Below, piece after piece: positions 35,201 through 48,700 of a stretch of DNA of 64,000 bases (the first letter of the stretch is position 1; each line of letters opens with the position of its first letter). Source of the DNA: Chromobotia macracanthus (lineage: Eukaryota; Chordata; Actinopteri; Cypriniformes; Botiidae); assembly GCA_036877525.1 (NCBI GenBank), contig JAZGTH010000120.1, positions 1,072,001 through 1,136,000 on the forward strand, read 5' to 3'. Below the pieces are notes generated by a model, which searched no databases, was not told the origin of the DNA, and saw nothing but the letters and a program-made list of their open reading frames with translations. The translations under genes were made by a program, and so were the position numbers.

Positions 35201-38200
35201 ATAGGCACAGAATAAGTGCTAAAATGTATGGGGCCCGGTACAAAATCCTAAAGAAAGGGGGCCTGTACCTTTTCAGGACCCTGCAGTATGGGGACATTGG
35301 TGGGATCTCTCCGTGTCATTTCTTCTCTAGGGTTCTGTAAATCTCTGACTTTGATGTATGTCCCATCTTAGATTAATACCTGAAAGCCATTTCCGCGCTG
35401 CCGTGTTTTTCTTATATTTATGGGCTCCAGCTGAGACCTCAGGATTTCCATCCACGTTTAAAATGATTTGATAGGATAATTTCAGATAGGTTTAAATCAA
35501 TATCAGCCTGTCTTTTTATGGCTTTATCCAATTTAATTAACCACAGCCATTAAATCTATAAGAGAGCCAATCAAAGCCATTAGCAAAGTGCACCTTGTTT
35601 TAATGAAGCGTTCTTGAGTGGGTCGTCATCTTAAACTATCTACTTAACATTCTGAGCTGGGCTTCTGTTCTTCTGGCTTAGACACAATGTGTCTTTGTGT
35701 TCCCGTTTGCCTTAATCATTTTATTACTGCACAAATGCGTTTTTTTAGGCATACATTACCTCTTCAGGGCCGTTTTTGCTGATGAGTTGCATACAGAATG
35801 AGGAAAATCTCACACATGATGCTCTCAGTTATGGTTTAGCAATGCAATTTTGTAAACAACATGTTCTCTTTAATTCTTAGATGTAATTAATGTGCTGTTG
35901 TTTACACTGCTTGCAGCTCTAGTTTAGTATGCTGGTGTCCATAAATACTTGCATGCTTTCCTCTGGGTGAAGTTTATTTATGAATCTGTACTAGTGCGCT
36001 TTCTGTAAATTGTGTGGTAGACTGCTGTGAAATATTATTGTTGTTATTATTTATGACAAATTGCTTGTGATGTTTCCTCATTTGTTAGTGGCTATGGGTA
36101 AAGTTTCTGCTAAATGATTGAAGTTCCCACAGTCATGAAACATCTAACCAGGGGACATTTTAAAATTGTGACTTTAATAAATTATTAAAAATTAATAAAA
36201 TCTTGAACATTTATACATTTAATTGTTATATTCAGCTTTGCAATATTTCACTGGCTAGATGCTGCTTTTGTGAGTGTGAGTTCTTTATCCAGTGAGCATG
36301 AATGACTAGAGAGTCATGGAAAAGGTGTGTCATCTTTATTTATAGATCTTGGATTTTTTTAATGGTATATGATCTAGAAATTTTTATTTTTATGCTGCCT
36401 TACAGTTCTGCACAAGCTGTGTTTGTTCCCTTCATCATCAGTAGAGGGCAGTGGTATGACAGGCGAGAGCTGGCAAATAATTTTCAATTTATGAGATAAA
36501 AAGAAACATTGAACAGCAGCAGATAACGTAGGAGTCTTAAGTTGTATAGTGATCAAGTCAGAAAGATGTGTGCTTGCACCGGACTGCAAGTCAAAACATT
36601 TTACTGGATTCCTTGATTTCAACAACACTACAAACACCTAAAAGTTTCATCCAGGGTTATCACAGTCAGAGAACCTTTCAGTTTTAGTGGAATTTTAGAA
36701 TTCCAGGCTTGGAAAAACATTGCAAAAATAACAAAATCCTTATAAAATATCACACTGTGCTAAAAATACTTTTTGAATGCATATATAATTCTTGCTCCAC
36801 CTAATTGTTGAGCCTGCATATAATTTGGTGGGTGTCACATTTCCTTGTGGATGCATTTAATGCAACCATATTTACCTGCTGCGGTACCATACCATCTCAA
36901 TAATATCTGGAAATGGAAAGTCTTTCAGACGTCTTAAAACAGTCTCAGCTACCACAGGTCTCTAATTATTGTCAGGAAGTCTTGTTGGATTTTGATTGAC
37001 AACACAGGTGCAATGGCTATGGAAGGAAGCAAAATACAAATTAGATCCAGTCTTGTCATAAATTGTAGTTGATCCTCAGCCCTACCCTGAAATGAAAGTG
37101 TCAGAGCAGTGGGCTCCTGATAAATTCACACTGCTGTCTCAGTGCACAAAACTCACTAGCCCTCCACAAATGCCTCTGCCTCCACAGCCCTCATATTTTA
37201 CCATCTTTGGATAAAGGGAATTCCCAACAACCATTATAGTGTGTTTATGTAAGCCCACAGAGCAGCAAAATGATGCAAATTAAATCAAGCACAGGGGCTG
37301 CCTTTTGCCTTGTTATTATACAAAATACATTATTCACAAAATTGTGGCTGTCTGTTTTTCTCTTTTAGTTTGGTCATTATTTTGGATGATAATGCAGTTA
37401 CATGTATGCATTTGGCAGATGCTTTTATCCAAAGTGAGTTAGTACATTCCAGCTACACATTGGATCAGTATGTGTGTTCCCTGGGAATCGAACCCAAAGT
37501 CTTTGCGCTGCAAACGCAATGCTTTACCAGCTGAGTTTTTCTGATAATGCCTAAATATCAAGTCTTTATTAAAACATCCCTAGTGATGACCAATTTTTGT
37601 ACAGCTCGTTATGTATTTGTTAGGTAATATAATGTAGCGCCATTGAACAAAATTAAGTGCTCATTTAGCTTTTGTGCACACACCCTCAGTTTTCTCAACG
37701 GTTGGTTTGGATGCAAATTGTAATGTGTTACTCCAACAGGTTCTGTTTGGCCAGTGTAAGTGGGAATGAGAGAGGCATTTTGATTTAGTGAGGTCTAGCT
37801 CCTGCAGCCTCAGCCCAGATCCGTCGGGCCTGTCAGCTCTCCTCACTCATTAGACCCAGAGGAGCACTTTACGATGTCAAGCAGGTCATTACTTATGACA
37901 GCATTTAGTCAGGCCTCCTTTACAGGCGTATAAATGCTCCTTGGTTAAATTGTCAGACAAGACTTCCCGTCCACAAGTGCCCTGCGCCGCCTCTCCTTCC
38001 ACAACCCATTTGCATCTGTTCCAGGAATCCCATTTAATCAGCCGAGCACTCCCTGTAACCTTGATGAAATGGGCTCGTGACTTAGCGCTCTGCCGATCGC
38101 AGCCAATATATTTGTAAATAAACGTGTTGTAAATCTGTGCAATGATAAAGCAGTAGCACATTAATTTTGCTGAAATCACACAAGGTTGCTGAGCCAGGCT

Positions 38201-41200
38201 GTGCAGTTTTGACACCCACAGCTATGAACAAAATATTGCAAAGTAATGCCGGTTACCTGAGTGAGCTGAGAGTTTTCTCACTGTCTTTATTTACACCTCA
38301 GTGATGTCACTCAGCATGGGAGCTCCCCTAATATCCCAAAATTACGTTTTTTTAACCTCTGCACAATAGATCAAGCTCTCTTCTGCCTCTCTGGGTACAA
38401 GTGATACTTTTTTCTTACTACACTGGCAAACCAAGAGGTTCTATTTCCTGAGAAGCTTCCTAAATCCAGAAACTTCCTGAATCCAGCTTTGTGTGGAGCC
38501 CCGGGCAATTACGAGATGAAACGTTCTAAAAGCTAAAAGCTGACCGTTTTGTTGCAGAGATCCCGCAGTCCAGGATGCAAATAATTTTCTTCACCTATTG
38601 ATGTCACCATGACAGCCTGACATCCAATCTTTTTTTTAATCTGACACAGACACCTGAATAATACTCTCTATGACAAGTCGACAGCTGGGTTCAAGTGTTT
38701 TATTCAACAATATGGCTCTGTTTCCTGACAGTTGTTTTCCATTAAATGGTGTTTTAGAGAGAGGGGGAGAAAAGCCTCAGGAAACAAGAAACCAGGAAAT
38801 GGTTTATTATTTATTCTGTTTTGTACCAGACAGTTGACATTTGAATTTGTTCATCTTTATTATTAGTTTGAGAACTGAACATGTTAATGTTGGTGGTTTT
38901 TAATTGGCAATACTCCATTGTACTCAATCTCTGAACAAAGTACCACTGAAGACATAAGATTGAGTTTAGTAGAATATAACAGAACTCTGTTCTATATTTC
39001 CGTGATGCAAGCAGCTAAATGACCTGTGGCAGATTATATAACTAACCCCTGTAACCTCTCTTCTGCAGGGTCTGGAGAATTGTGAAGTACAGTATCTGTT
39101 TGATGTCATATTGCCAGCAATGATAAAGCTGACATTAAACACACCCAAGATTTGCACCCAGGTAAGGCAACAACACCATTTAAAATATAAAATATCTAGA
39201 CCTCATTAGAACCTGTGAAAGCGAAATAAAAGAAAAATCATCAGTGTTTTGCAGTCAGAATCATTTTCTTAAATACCTATTAATAAAATGATAGTTAAGT
39301 TATACTAAAAGACTGTTTTCCAAATACACCTGACCAATTTTAGGCATGTTTAACAAAAACGTGTGTGCTGTATTGGGATGGTGTATTTAAAGAGTCAGGT
39401 AGTCCATCATTCTACCATAAGCAAAGGCACCTAAAATGTTTTTATTCATTTGCTTTGGATAAAAGCATCTGCTAAATGACTAAATGTAAAGTTACTACAG
39501 GAGACAGACAGCAACACTGAGCCCAACTAAGAATTTTATAGCTGAATTTTATAGCATAATGTATTTATGTGCAGAAATAATGTTTTAAAAAGGTTTTCTG
39601 AACACCTTCCCACCCCCTGTACACATGCTTGCCTGACACTGTTTCTGCATTTCTTCAGGTTGACTCGGTTGTTGTATTCCGCACTTGTAAGTCGCTTTGG
39701 ATAAAAGCGTCTGCTAAATGAATAAATGTAATGTAAATGTATTTCAAGCTAGAAGCTTCCCAAGCGTTTTTCTTTAAGAAAGTCGAGAATTTGTAGTCTT
39801 TTCTTGCTCAGCTGCATTTATTTATGTACATTTTATTAATGTTTGCATCATATGCATCGACACTGCCCTTAAAGAATCTTCAAGTCCAATCAGTAGAGAT
39901 GAATGGCCCCCAGTGCAAATACTGCTGGCTGATGGTGGAATACAGCAGGACACCTTAATTACTCCTTTCCATTTGCTTAATGTAATTCTGTCTCCCTGTT
40001 TGGTCAATTGCTAAACTAATTATCTTTGCCTCTCTCTCCTCTTCCACAGCCAATCCCTCTGCTTAAGCAGAGGATGAATCAGTCCTTGACCATGTCACAG
40101 GAGCAAATTGCCTGCCTTCTAGCCAATGCCTTCTTCTGTACATTTCCCAGACGCAACTCACGCAAGTCTGAATATACCAACTACCCCGAGATCAATTTTT
40201 GCAGGTGCCACGTCCTTTCTGTAAGAGATTGTGGAGCCTCTCTGGAGAGCTCTTACATATTTGCAGGTCTTGCAATTGATTGTCTTAGTTTTCCATTGAA
40301 ATTGCAGTTCATTTGTAGGCTGTGAGGTAAGTCATGGCATGATTAAATATTGCTTCCCATTTTCTTGTTCTTCCGATTACATTTGATGTATTTTACCCCC
40401 TTAATATGTATCATGTGTAGGCTTCACTCCTATAGGTTGTAAGTTTAAGCCTCTTAAAAAATCAAAATTACACTCTTACACATTCACAAATCCAGTGTAA
40501 TTTCCTGAATACCTCAAACATTCAGATATTGAAGCATATTGGGGTGTTGATGCCTTATATATATCTTCAAATTGAGTCCATTTGCATATAAACAGTTTCA
40601 AAGCTAATAAACATGGACTAAAGGTTGCAAAATTAATGTCATGGGCTCTTTAAGGATTTGAAATGATGTTCTCTTTGAAGCATGCAGAGCATAATCTATG
40701 CCATATTAGCTTCTGACTATTGAGGTAGACGTGAGTTTTGAGACTGCGATTGTTTGACTGATCTTTTGCTGTGATCGTTTGATCATGTGACTTTGTTGAA
40801 AAGACTACTGTTTATGGTCTCTGTTGACTTTGCAACTCCTTGTTTGCTGTTGTTTGGGTTGATGGATTTCATCTTGGTGTTTTACAGCGTGCAGAGGAGA
40901 CAACATGTAGGAGTTTCTCTCTGCCTTTAAATTGCGGCTCTGCAGGAAAGACACTGATGTGGCACAGTACTTAAATCAAACCTTTACAGGCTGATTAAAA
41001 CAAATGAATTATATGCTAGAAAGACTGATGTGGCGTCTGTGGCAATGCGTCTCTCATCTGTCACTGTGCCTCTTCAAATATCTTCTTATGAGCAAAATCC
41101 ACTGCGTGAAAAATTTTATTGTATGACATTATAAAACCGATCATGCGATCCTGGCTGCTGATTGGTCAACCTTTCCAGCTGCGCTAAAATCTTTACGATA

Positions 41201-44200
41201 GTAACAGCTATGACATGAAACACCTGTTCGTCATATCACGTAACAGCACCTATAGCAACAATTTCGCATCCCAGCATGGCAGTATTGCTGCAGCCAAAGG
41301 CGTGTGTTTAAGGCGGGGCTTTTTGTTTGTCCTAATAATATTGGATTGGTGGGCAGAAGGGTAGTATTTTGTAAAACATTGCTTGAAAAAGTCCTTTTGT
41401 GTAATTTTCATTTGGTAGTACAAACAGTGCAAAAAGTAAAAACCTCACAAATGCAGTTGGTAACAGTATTTGTCCTGTAAAAGTGTCGGTATGTTCTAAG
41501 ATATTTTCTAGTTGTTGCATGAAGACAAAATGTTAGATGCTCTCTTTGTTTGTAAGTCACTTTGGATAAAAGTGTCTGCTAAATGAATAAATGTAAATTA
41601 ATTAATAGGCTTCCTGTTTTCTAACATTTTCTAATGTCATACATTGACGCAGAGATCCTTGTGCGTGTTTAGGCAAGACAGCCGTCATCTGTCAGTTCTT
41701 TAATTAAGTTGTTGTCAGGCGGGTCAGAGCAGCAACAACATCCTTTAAAATCTTACTGGGAAAAACGCTGGCGGTTTATTGTACCGCTAACTTGCACAAG
41801 AATGTACTAGCCTTCAGTTTTAGTCTGTCATGCTTAGATGGCTATTGATTCCTCAGGCACTTTAAGTACTTAAATTTAGATCTTCTGTATATCTTGGAGG
41901 CTGTGTAATGCTTTTGCCTTGCTTTAGAAGCCATTGCTTTGTTTCTGGCCTTATCTTCCCTGTTGGACACAGCTTAAGTGCTGTAGATAACAACAGGCTG
42001 AGTGATATCAGCATCAGACATTATTGGTGATTGAGGTGAATACAGAGAAGGGACACAGTATCTGTGCCATCGTTCTATACTCACAATCGAATACCATTAC
42101 AGTTACATTTATCCATTTAACAGATGCATTCATCCAAAGCGACTTACATCACACTTAAGGTTTACATTTTTACAGGACATGTTTTGGGAATCGAACACAC
42201 AACCTTTACAGGAACAATACCATTGAATTATGTTTTATTTTTATTGACATGATACCATGATAATACCAAAGTGTTTTGAAGTTCATAGTGTTTTAATTAA
42301 GTACCATAGTATTACTCTCTGATGCAATGGTACCACCACAGCACTTTTTAGTAAGATATTGCTTACCATGGCTTCAGCCATGCAGTATAAAACAAGGTTC
42401 AGTATGACAGAAAAACATAGAGGCTTGTGGATCGTTATGGTGCAACCCACTATAATTGAGTGACTGTCCATCAGTTTACTTATTGGCTTGAGCACTGCCT
42501 CTATCAGGCACCAGGCAATTTAGAGATTGCTTGTTTGGCAGAGCTGTCACAGTCTCCACTCTGGGAAATGACATATAGGACGGCGGAAGATACATTTACT
42601 TTAGTTTCAAAATGTGTGCATCAAAGCTTTCCTGCAGTAAACCTGCAAAACTATGAATGCAGTTTTATTAATGAGGTTTGGATAACTGTCATTGTTGCTT
42701 GTAGAGTTTTTGCATTCATTTTGCATTGTCAAACTTTTAATGCTAATTTAAAATGACTTAAAACTCAAATTTAAAACTCAAATTTTAACAAAAAGCATCT
42801 ATAGTTTTAACAACTTTAAATCTGTGCGTGTGTTTTAGTTAATTTTGACTTAAAGAATCTGCAGGTTGTGGGAAGCCATGTTTCAGCCCAATGCATCTGC
42901 TGCTGCTTTATTCTTCTATATAGCCAACAGAAAACAACACTTTTTGCTGATTGTTTAGATCATCCTAATGTAGCATTTCTGTTATTCTGACTTTTTACAG
43001 TTCAGCCCCAGCAAATCCCAGCCTGTCATGTTGTTATTGTGATCAAGTTTTTAAACTAATAGTAATACATTATTGTCCCTCTTAGGTTCTATGGGATTTT
43101 CATATATTTATGTTCTCAATTCCCCACGTTAAAGGTCAACAATCTGTTTCCAACTATAAAGCTATCTCCCCCATCCAGCATCTATTTTCTGTCAATGACA
43201 GGTTGCCTTCCAGGCTACATTACATAAAATCAGCTCCACCATCAAGAGGCCTATATGTAGGAAGCGTAAATAAACGAATACTCTGTCTTTCTTCCTGAAG
43301 GGCTTTTAGTGCATCAGCTTTTCCTCTGTCGTTTCATTTATTTCATTCTTTTCTCCATCTTGTTCCATGTGAGGAAAGATAAATGTAAGTGAAAGCTAGT
43401 TAGCTTGAAGACTGCAGTATTCTAAATAGAGAAAGCCATTTGGTGGGGTGGGAGGGCATCACCGCTGATAACTGTGAGGCTTTCGCTATTTGTGACTTTT
43501 AAAAGCAAGCCTGCAGCTCTTTATTGGTCTTTAAGGGAATGAAGCAGTGTGCCTCTCTGTCGTCTTTTGTGCAATGAAACGCGAGGGCAGCAGAGCCGCC
43601 AGCGTGGGTCTGTATCGTTGTCCTGACAGAGAGGCATCACAGGCGAGCGCACTGAGCAAACAGGACTTGTGAGATGAAGCGGTAAAGTCTGATCGCACAG
43701 GAGGCCTTTAGCTCTCACATGTAGTACAAAATGACACTTGCAGAAGTTGAAGCCTATATATATACGCTTAATAAAGGGATATTTCACTCAAAAATAATAG
43801 ATTTTCCATCATTTACTCACCCTCATGTCATTTCAAACATATATGACTGTTGAATAAAAGATTTTTTGTTGAGAAATATTACATTCAATAAATGTGATAA
43901 TGTTCTGTGTGTGAGTTGAATTTGCTAGTTTAAGTAGCTAATCATTTCTTGTGTGCCTGTTTCTTAAGACTGTTCGAAAGTTCCTCCCCACGTAAGATTG
44001 AGAAACTCAAAACTCTGCTGTGCTATTTCAGAAGAGTCACTAACTCAAGTAAGTCTGAGAGGATGTGCCACTGTAGAAATATCCAATCAAGTTTAGACAC
44101 TGTTAGTGTGTGCTAATTGTGTTTTTTGTTTTTGTGTATATCTTCAGTGCCCACCGGCCTCGTGACTTTCACAAGACAGAGTTTAACCAGTTTTCCAAAA

Positions 44201-45677
44201 TGGGAAAGGTATGTTCCCATATGTTGAGTTTGTGCTTATTATAGTTCACTTGATAATAGAGAAAAGTTATTTTTAAAAAATAGTAATCATTTTTTTTTAC
44301 TATAACTAGAGGGCTCTGTGACATTTTAAAGTGCTTTCCTCACTCCTCAAAACTCTTTGAGCTTGATAAATGAAGTCTGGCACTGTATAGTCACTTTAGC
44401 CAATTGCTTCCACTGACTGTGCAGGAGGAGCCAAACTGCCACTCTGATTTGCTTATTAAAAGCTCCTTCTCCTGAGAAGGTTATATTTCAGATTGCTTAC
44501 ATTCAGGATTGTAGCCTTATCACTCTCCATTTTATTGAAATATATATAAAGTGTTTTTTTTTTTTTTGCGGGTGGTGTTTTGATGGATTTTTTTTGCCCC
44601 CAGCTCTAAAACTGAACTCACCCGTCTTCATATCACCTGTAAGGGCACAATAGAAGACCAGGGTTATGGAATGCTTCAGGTGAGACTGTTACACAAAAGT
44701 ACTTTTAATATGACATCAGTTTACTTTGAAACAGAAGACTCTTGCAATTAACTACTACACTTAAGGTTTGGTTTTACAGCATAAATGATTATTGTCATTT
44801 CACGAAATAAGTAATAAATTACGAAAATAAATTACGAAATAAATTAAATATGTTCAGAACCATTTAAAATAAATGAAGTGTTTTGAAAATTGAAATTAAA
44901 TAAAAGGTTTAATGCTTTTGATTGCGTTGAAACTCATTCTGAGCAATGACCTGTTTATCGCTTTAGCAGAATAAAAAAAGATATTTTCCCCAAACTATCT
45001 TTTTTACTAGGCGTAGCATGTTTGTTAAGATTTTGGGGAGGTCTGAGATTTTTTTGGGCCCTTGGTTGGCTGTAGTGAGTTTTTTATCAGTATTGCTCAG
45101 TGTGAGTGCCAGACAGTGAAAGAAAACAAAACAACTCAAAACATTCCTCGACCAATCACATCTCTTGGTGCACTGCACCGTGGTCCTCGGCCCTGCTCTC
45201 CCCTCCCTGGTCGGGGCAGGGCACGCCCTGACAGCTGATGGGCACACATGAACAGCCCTGGGAGGTCCCAGGAGCCTGTGGTCCTGCAGGCTGGATTGAC
45301 GGATGTTTCTGAAAGGGTGGGAAGGCCTGACAGGTTGTCAGTGGTGCTGAGGAGAGGCGGAGCAGCCGGAGCTGGAGTTGAGTGACCTGATCAGTGAGAT
45401 CATCTGGCAGTCTGCCAACCTCACTCCCCTTTTCTCCATCTCACTGAGGACGCTGTGGCCCTGTGAGCCTGGCCTGACAGCCTGCAAAACAGCCTCAAAG
45501 GGGTCCTGTGTTTCCCCTGTTTACCTTTTCAAAGCTGTACTGAGTCTGTATTAGTACCGCTGCCCACACTCGCATGGTCTTTAAAAAATAAACTCGTGTG
45601 ACAAGAGACAACACAGAAGCAATGTATAGAACACACATATATAACATCATATAAACGTGTATGTATGTATATACCTA

Positions 45678-45723
<46 letters not shown>

Positions 45724-48700
45724 TGTATACATATAATGTATAATGTAGTATAATGTTTAATATTGCATGTACATTGTACTATGGTTTAATGCTGTATGAT
45801 ATGACACAATATCATAAAAAATGTGGCTTTGCATCTACTAAATAATTACATAAGACTTGATCAGGAAGCCATGAACGTGCTCATTTGTTTGTATTGTATG
45901 AGCTGTTTGCCCTTAAGGCTAATCCTGCACAGATTGATTGTTCGTTGCAGGGTAATGTGGCGTCTGGTCTTGACATTAACCCACAGTGTCACTGTGGACA
46001 GAAACCATAAGAGTCCTGTGTGTCAATGTAGGCTGTGGGATTTTATTAACATACTAAGACAGGAAACATTCCCACCTTCGCAAAGACATAAGACGGATGC
46101 TTGTTTATGCCTGTACACAGGGCACCACTTAAAATTAGAGTTAAAATTATCTTTGGTTTTGGCCGGTAGGTTTTTTTTTTTTAATAGGGCCTGCAATGCT
46201 GGATTGTAAAAGTCGAGTTGTATAAACAATAGTCTGTCTTTTGCTGTATCAAAGACGTGTGATTTAAATCAAATCAAAATATTTGCCACAACTTTGTCTG
46301 GCATGTTGTCATGAGGAAGTTAAATTTATTTATTTGAAATTTTGGACATGCACCAAAATATGGAGAAATTAAAGATCTCCTGTACTGTGAAAACTTTTTT
46401 TTGGTACTACACATATAAATAGAGAACTCTATTTTCCACCCCTGTGCATTTTAGCTCCTGGTCCTAACCAAAATCTGTAATCTCTGGTGACATACTAAAC
46501 AAACAACCTGACTTACAACCTGTTTTAGAATGTTCAGTAGCTCTTTGTACCATAACGTCATTTCACATCATGTTCAAGGGTGAAATTGCGGAGATGTTTT
46601 CTTCCTTAAGACCAGCTGAGCAGGGTTGTAGCTGTTGTGGTAGCTGATGGATGTGTGTTTCTCTCTGGTTGTTTGCACACGTGTGCTGCAGGTGGACTTT
46701 GCGAACAGGCTGGTGGGTGGAGGAGTGACAGGTCTGGGGTTGGTCCAGGAGGAGATACGCTTCCTCATCAACCCTGAACTCATCGTATCACGCCTCTTCA
46801 CTGAAGCTCTGGACCACAACGAGTGCCTTATCATCACAGGTTAACACACACACACAAACACACACATACAGCCTTGGAAAAATCCACTCCACCCTTCCGT
46901 CTGTCCTCCACATACACATCTCTATCTGATTGAAGTCACCCACCATTGAAGTATCTGGTTCCTCCCATCTAGCTGTTCAAACACCTGTTTTCTTAACAAA
47001 AATTAGAGGGAGTTTTATCCTTAGAGGAACCTATGGCTTATTATATAACAGGGACTATGTCAGCTGGTATCCTGGGTTCAACCCCACTGTCAGAGATTAA
47101 GCAGGGTAATCAGGGTAACTCCATTTATTAGATATACTTTTAGCCATTTTATGCATGTTCTACTTAACAGCTACACCCATTACTAGCAGGTGCATGATAT
47201 TTTAAAGATTCTGGTTGTATCTGGTTGTATCTGTATATATTTATGCAGTGTCACATGCATAATTATATACAGATACAACCAGCAGTGAACTGTAAAACAT
47301 GTCCTTATCAAGATATGCAGTATACTTATAAAGTATATAGACAACACTATGAACAGAGATAATAATGAAGAAAGTAAATGTTGAATTTATTATGCGCACA
47401 CTTATTAATGATTAATTATGTGATTTTTACCTCCCTAACATACCCATGCAAAGACGTGTGTCTTTGGGTGTCCACATACTTTTGGCCATTTTATGTATTT
47501 ATTTAGTTTAATGCAGAATCAGATTATCCATATTATTTTCACCAGTCAGGTTTGTTTTTGTCCACAGTACTGAAGCGAGACTTGGCTATAATTACAGTTC
47601 TATAGCATATAACATATAGTGGGCTGACTCGGACCCCAGTGTTTTTTTTTTATTCTGCAAGTAATTTGCTACCGCTCCCAAAGGCCTGTGTGGTTTGTTT
47701 CTATTCTCACCCACCCCCCTCCTCCTCCACATCCAATCTGAACGTAAATCCGTTACATTGATTCACACTGGACTTCGAGCAGCCCTGTTATTCCTCATTT
47801 CTCCCTAGCTGAATTGCCCTATTTTTCACCCTCCAACTCACTGTGCTTGAGTCAACACGTTAAGTGACAGCCCCCCTCCACCCCACCCCGCATATCTCTT
47901 ACCCTTCTCTCCATCTCTACGCCATTCCTCCGTCACTGGGCGTCCGTTATGAGCTGTGCTGTTTGACTGACTGACAGTGTTGAAGAGAAGCCCTGAATAA
48001 AGAGTCCTGCATCCTATACATTACAAAACACATCACTGTCTCTGTCTAATCTCTTGGCGGGTCTGTTGCATCTGAGCCTTGTTGCTCCTTTCCTGCTTTT
48101 TGCTGTTGGTGTATTTTTAGAATGATACATACAGTCCTTTATGACCTCTGTCGTACAGTTTCCTCTGTACTGTGAGACTGGAAGTCAGTGACGTCCGTGT
48201 TGCTAGACATTACCTCATTGTCTTTCTGCTGAACCCCACTAAAAATCTGCAATTGAGCTGGCAGCCCCCTTACAAACTGTCCTCATATCTGCTAAAAACA
48301 GTGACTGCATTAAGATATCTGCCATTCTTTTAATCTGAACAATTCTCTTATCAGTCATTAAAATATTTCTTCTACACCAATATTACACTGAGTTAATGTT
48401 TGCGTCTGATAAGTGGTGTAGCTAGTCAACAAAGGTTCAAAGAATTCATTGACAAGCAGATGTGATTTTTTTTTTTTAAATTTCTTTAAAAACAATTCTG
48501 TTGAGCACATTTTGAACTTCAATGAACCTCAGATATTCAAATAATGGTCGCAGGTCGTCTTAAAGCATTTTAAAACAAAGTTTGTCAGTGACATCATGAT
48601 GCGCTACAGAATATTTCTTTGTTTTCTGGTATTATAGATGGAATCCAAAGAAATCAACATTGTGTACTGTTCATTGTTTACCCTTCACTGTTTTTCTCAC

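Larger units (their letters stand above)
33980..39068 (+). other. parg: parg intron 5 (5.1 kb), largely repeat-poor
   Basis: No exon seen. It holds a V-SINE tail at about 35105-35190, a full SINE at 37398-37545, and long stretches without recognisable repeats (35340-36000, 36950-37260, 37640-38580) whose balanced composition and homeobox-, E-box- and GATA-like words look like regulatory DNA. See findings. Confidence 0.55.
40205..43968 (+). other. parg: parg intron 7 (3.8 kb)
   Basis: Non-coding. Repeats: V-SINE tail at 41550-41600, degenerate SINE at 42100-42230, GGATAGTTCA-type repeat at 43776-43850. The stretch 43440-43740, just upstream of that repeat, is GC-richer and repeat-free. No other gene is seen; the open frame at 42460-42756 has no recognisable similarity. 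Confidence 0.6.
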
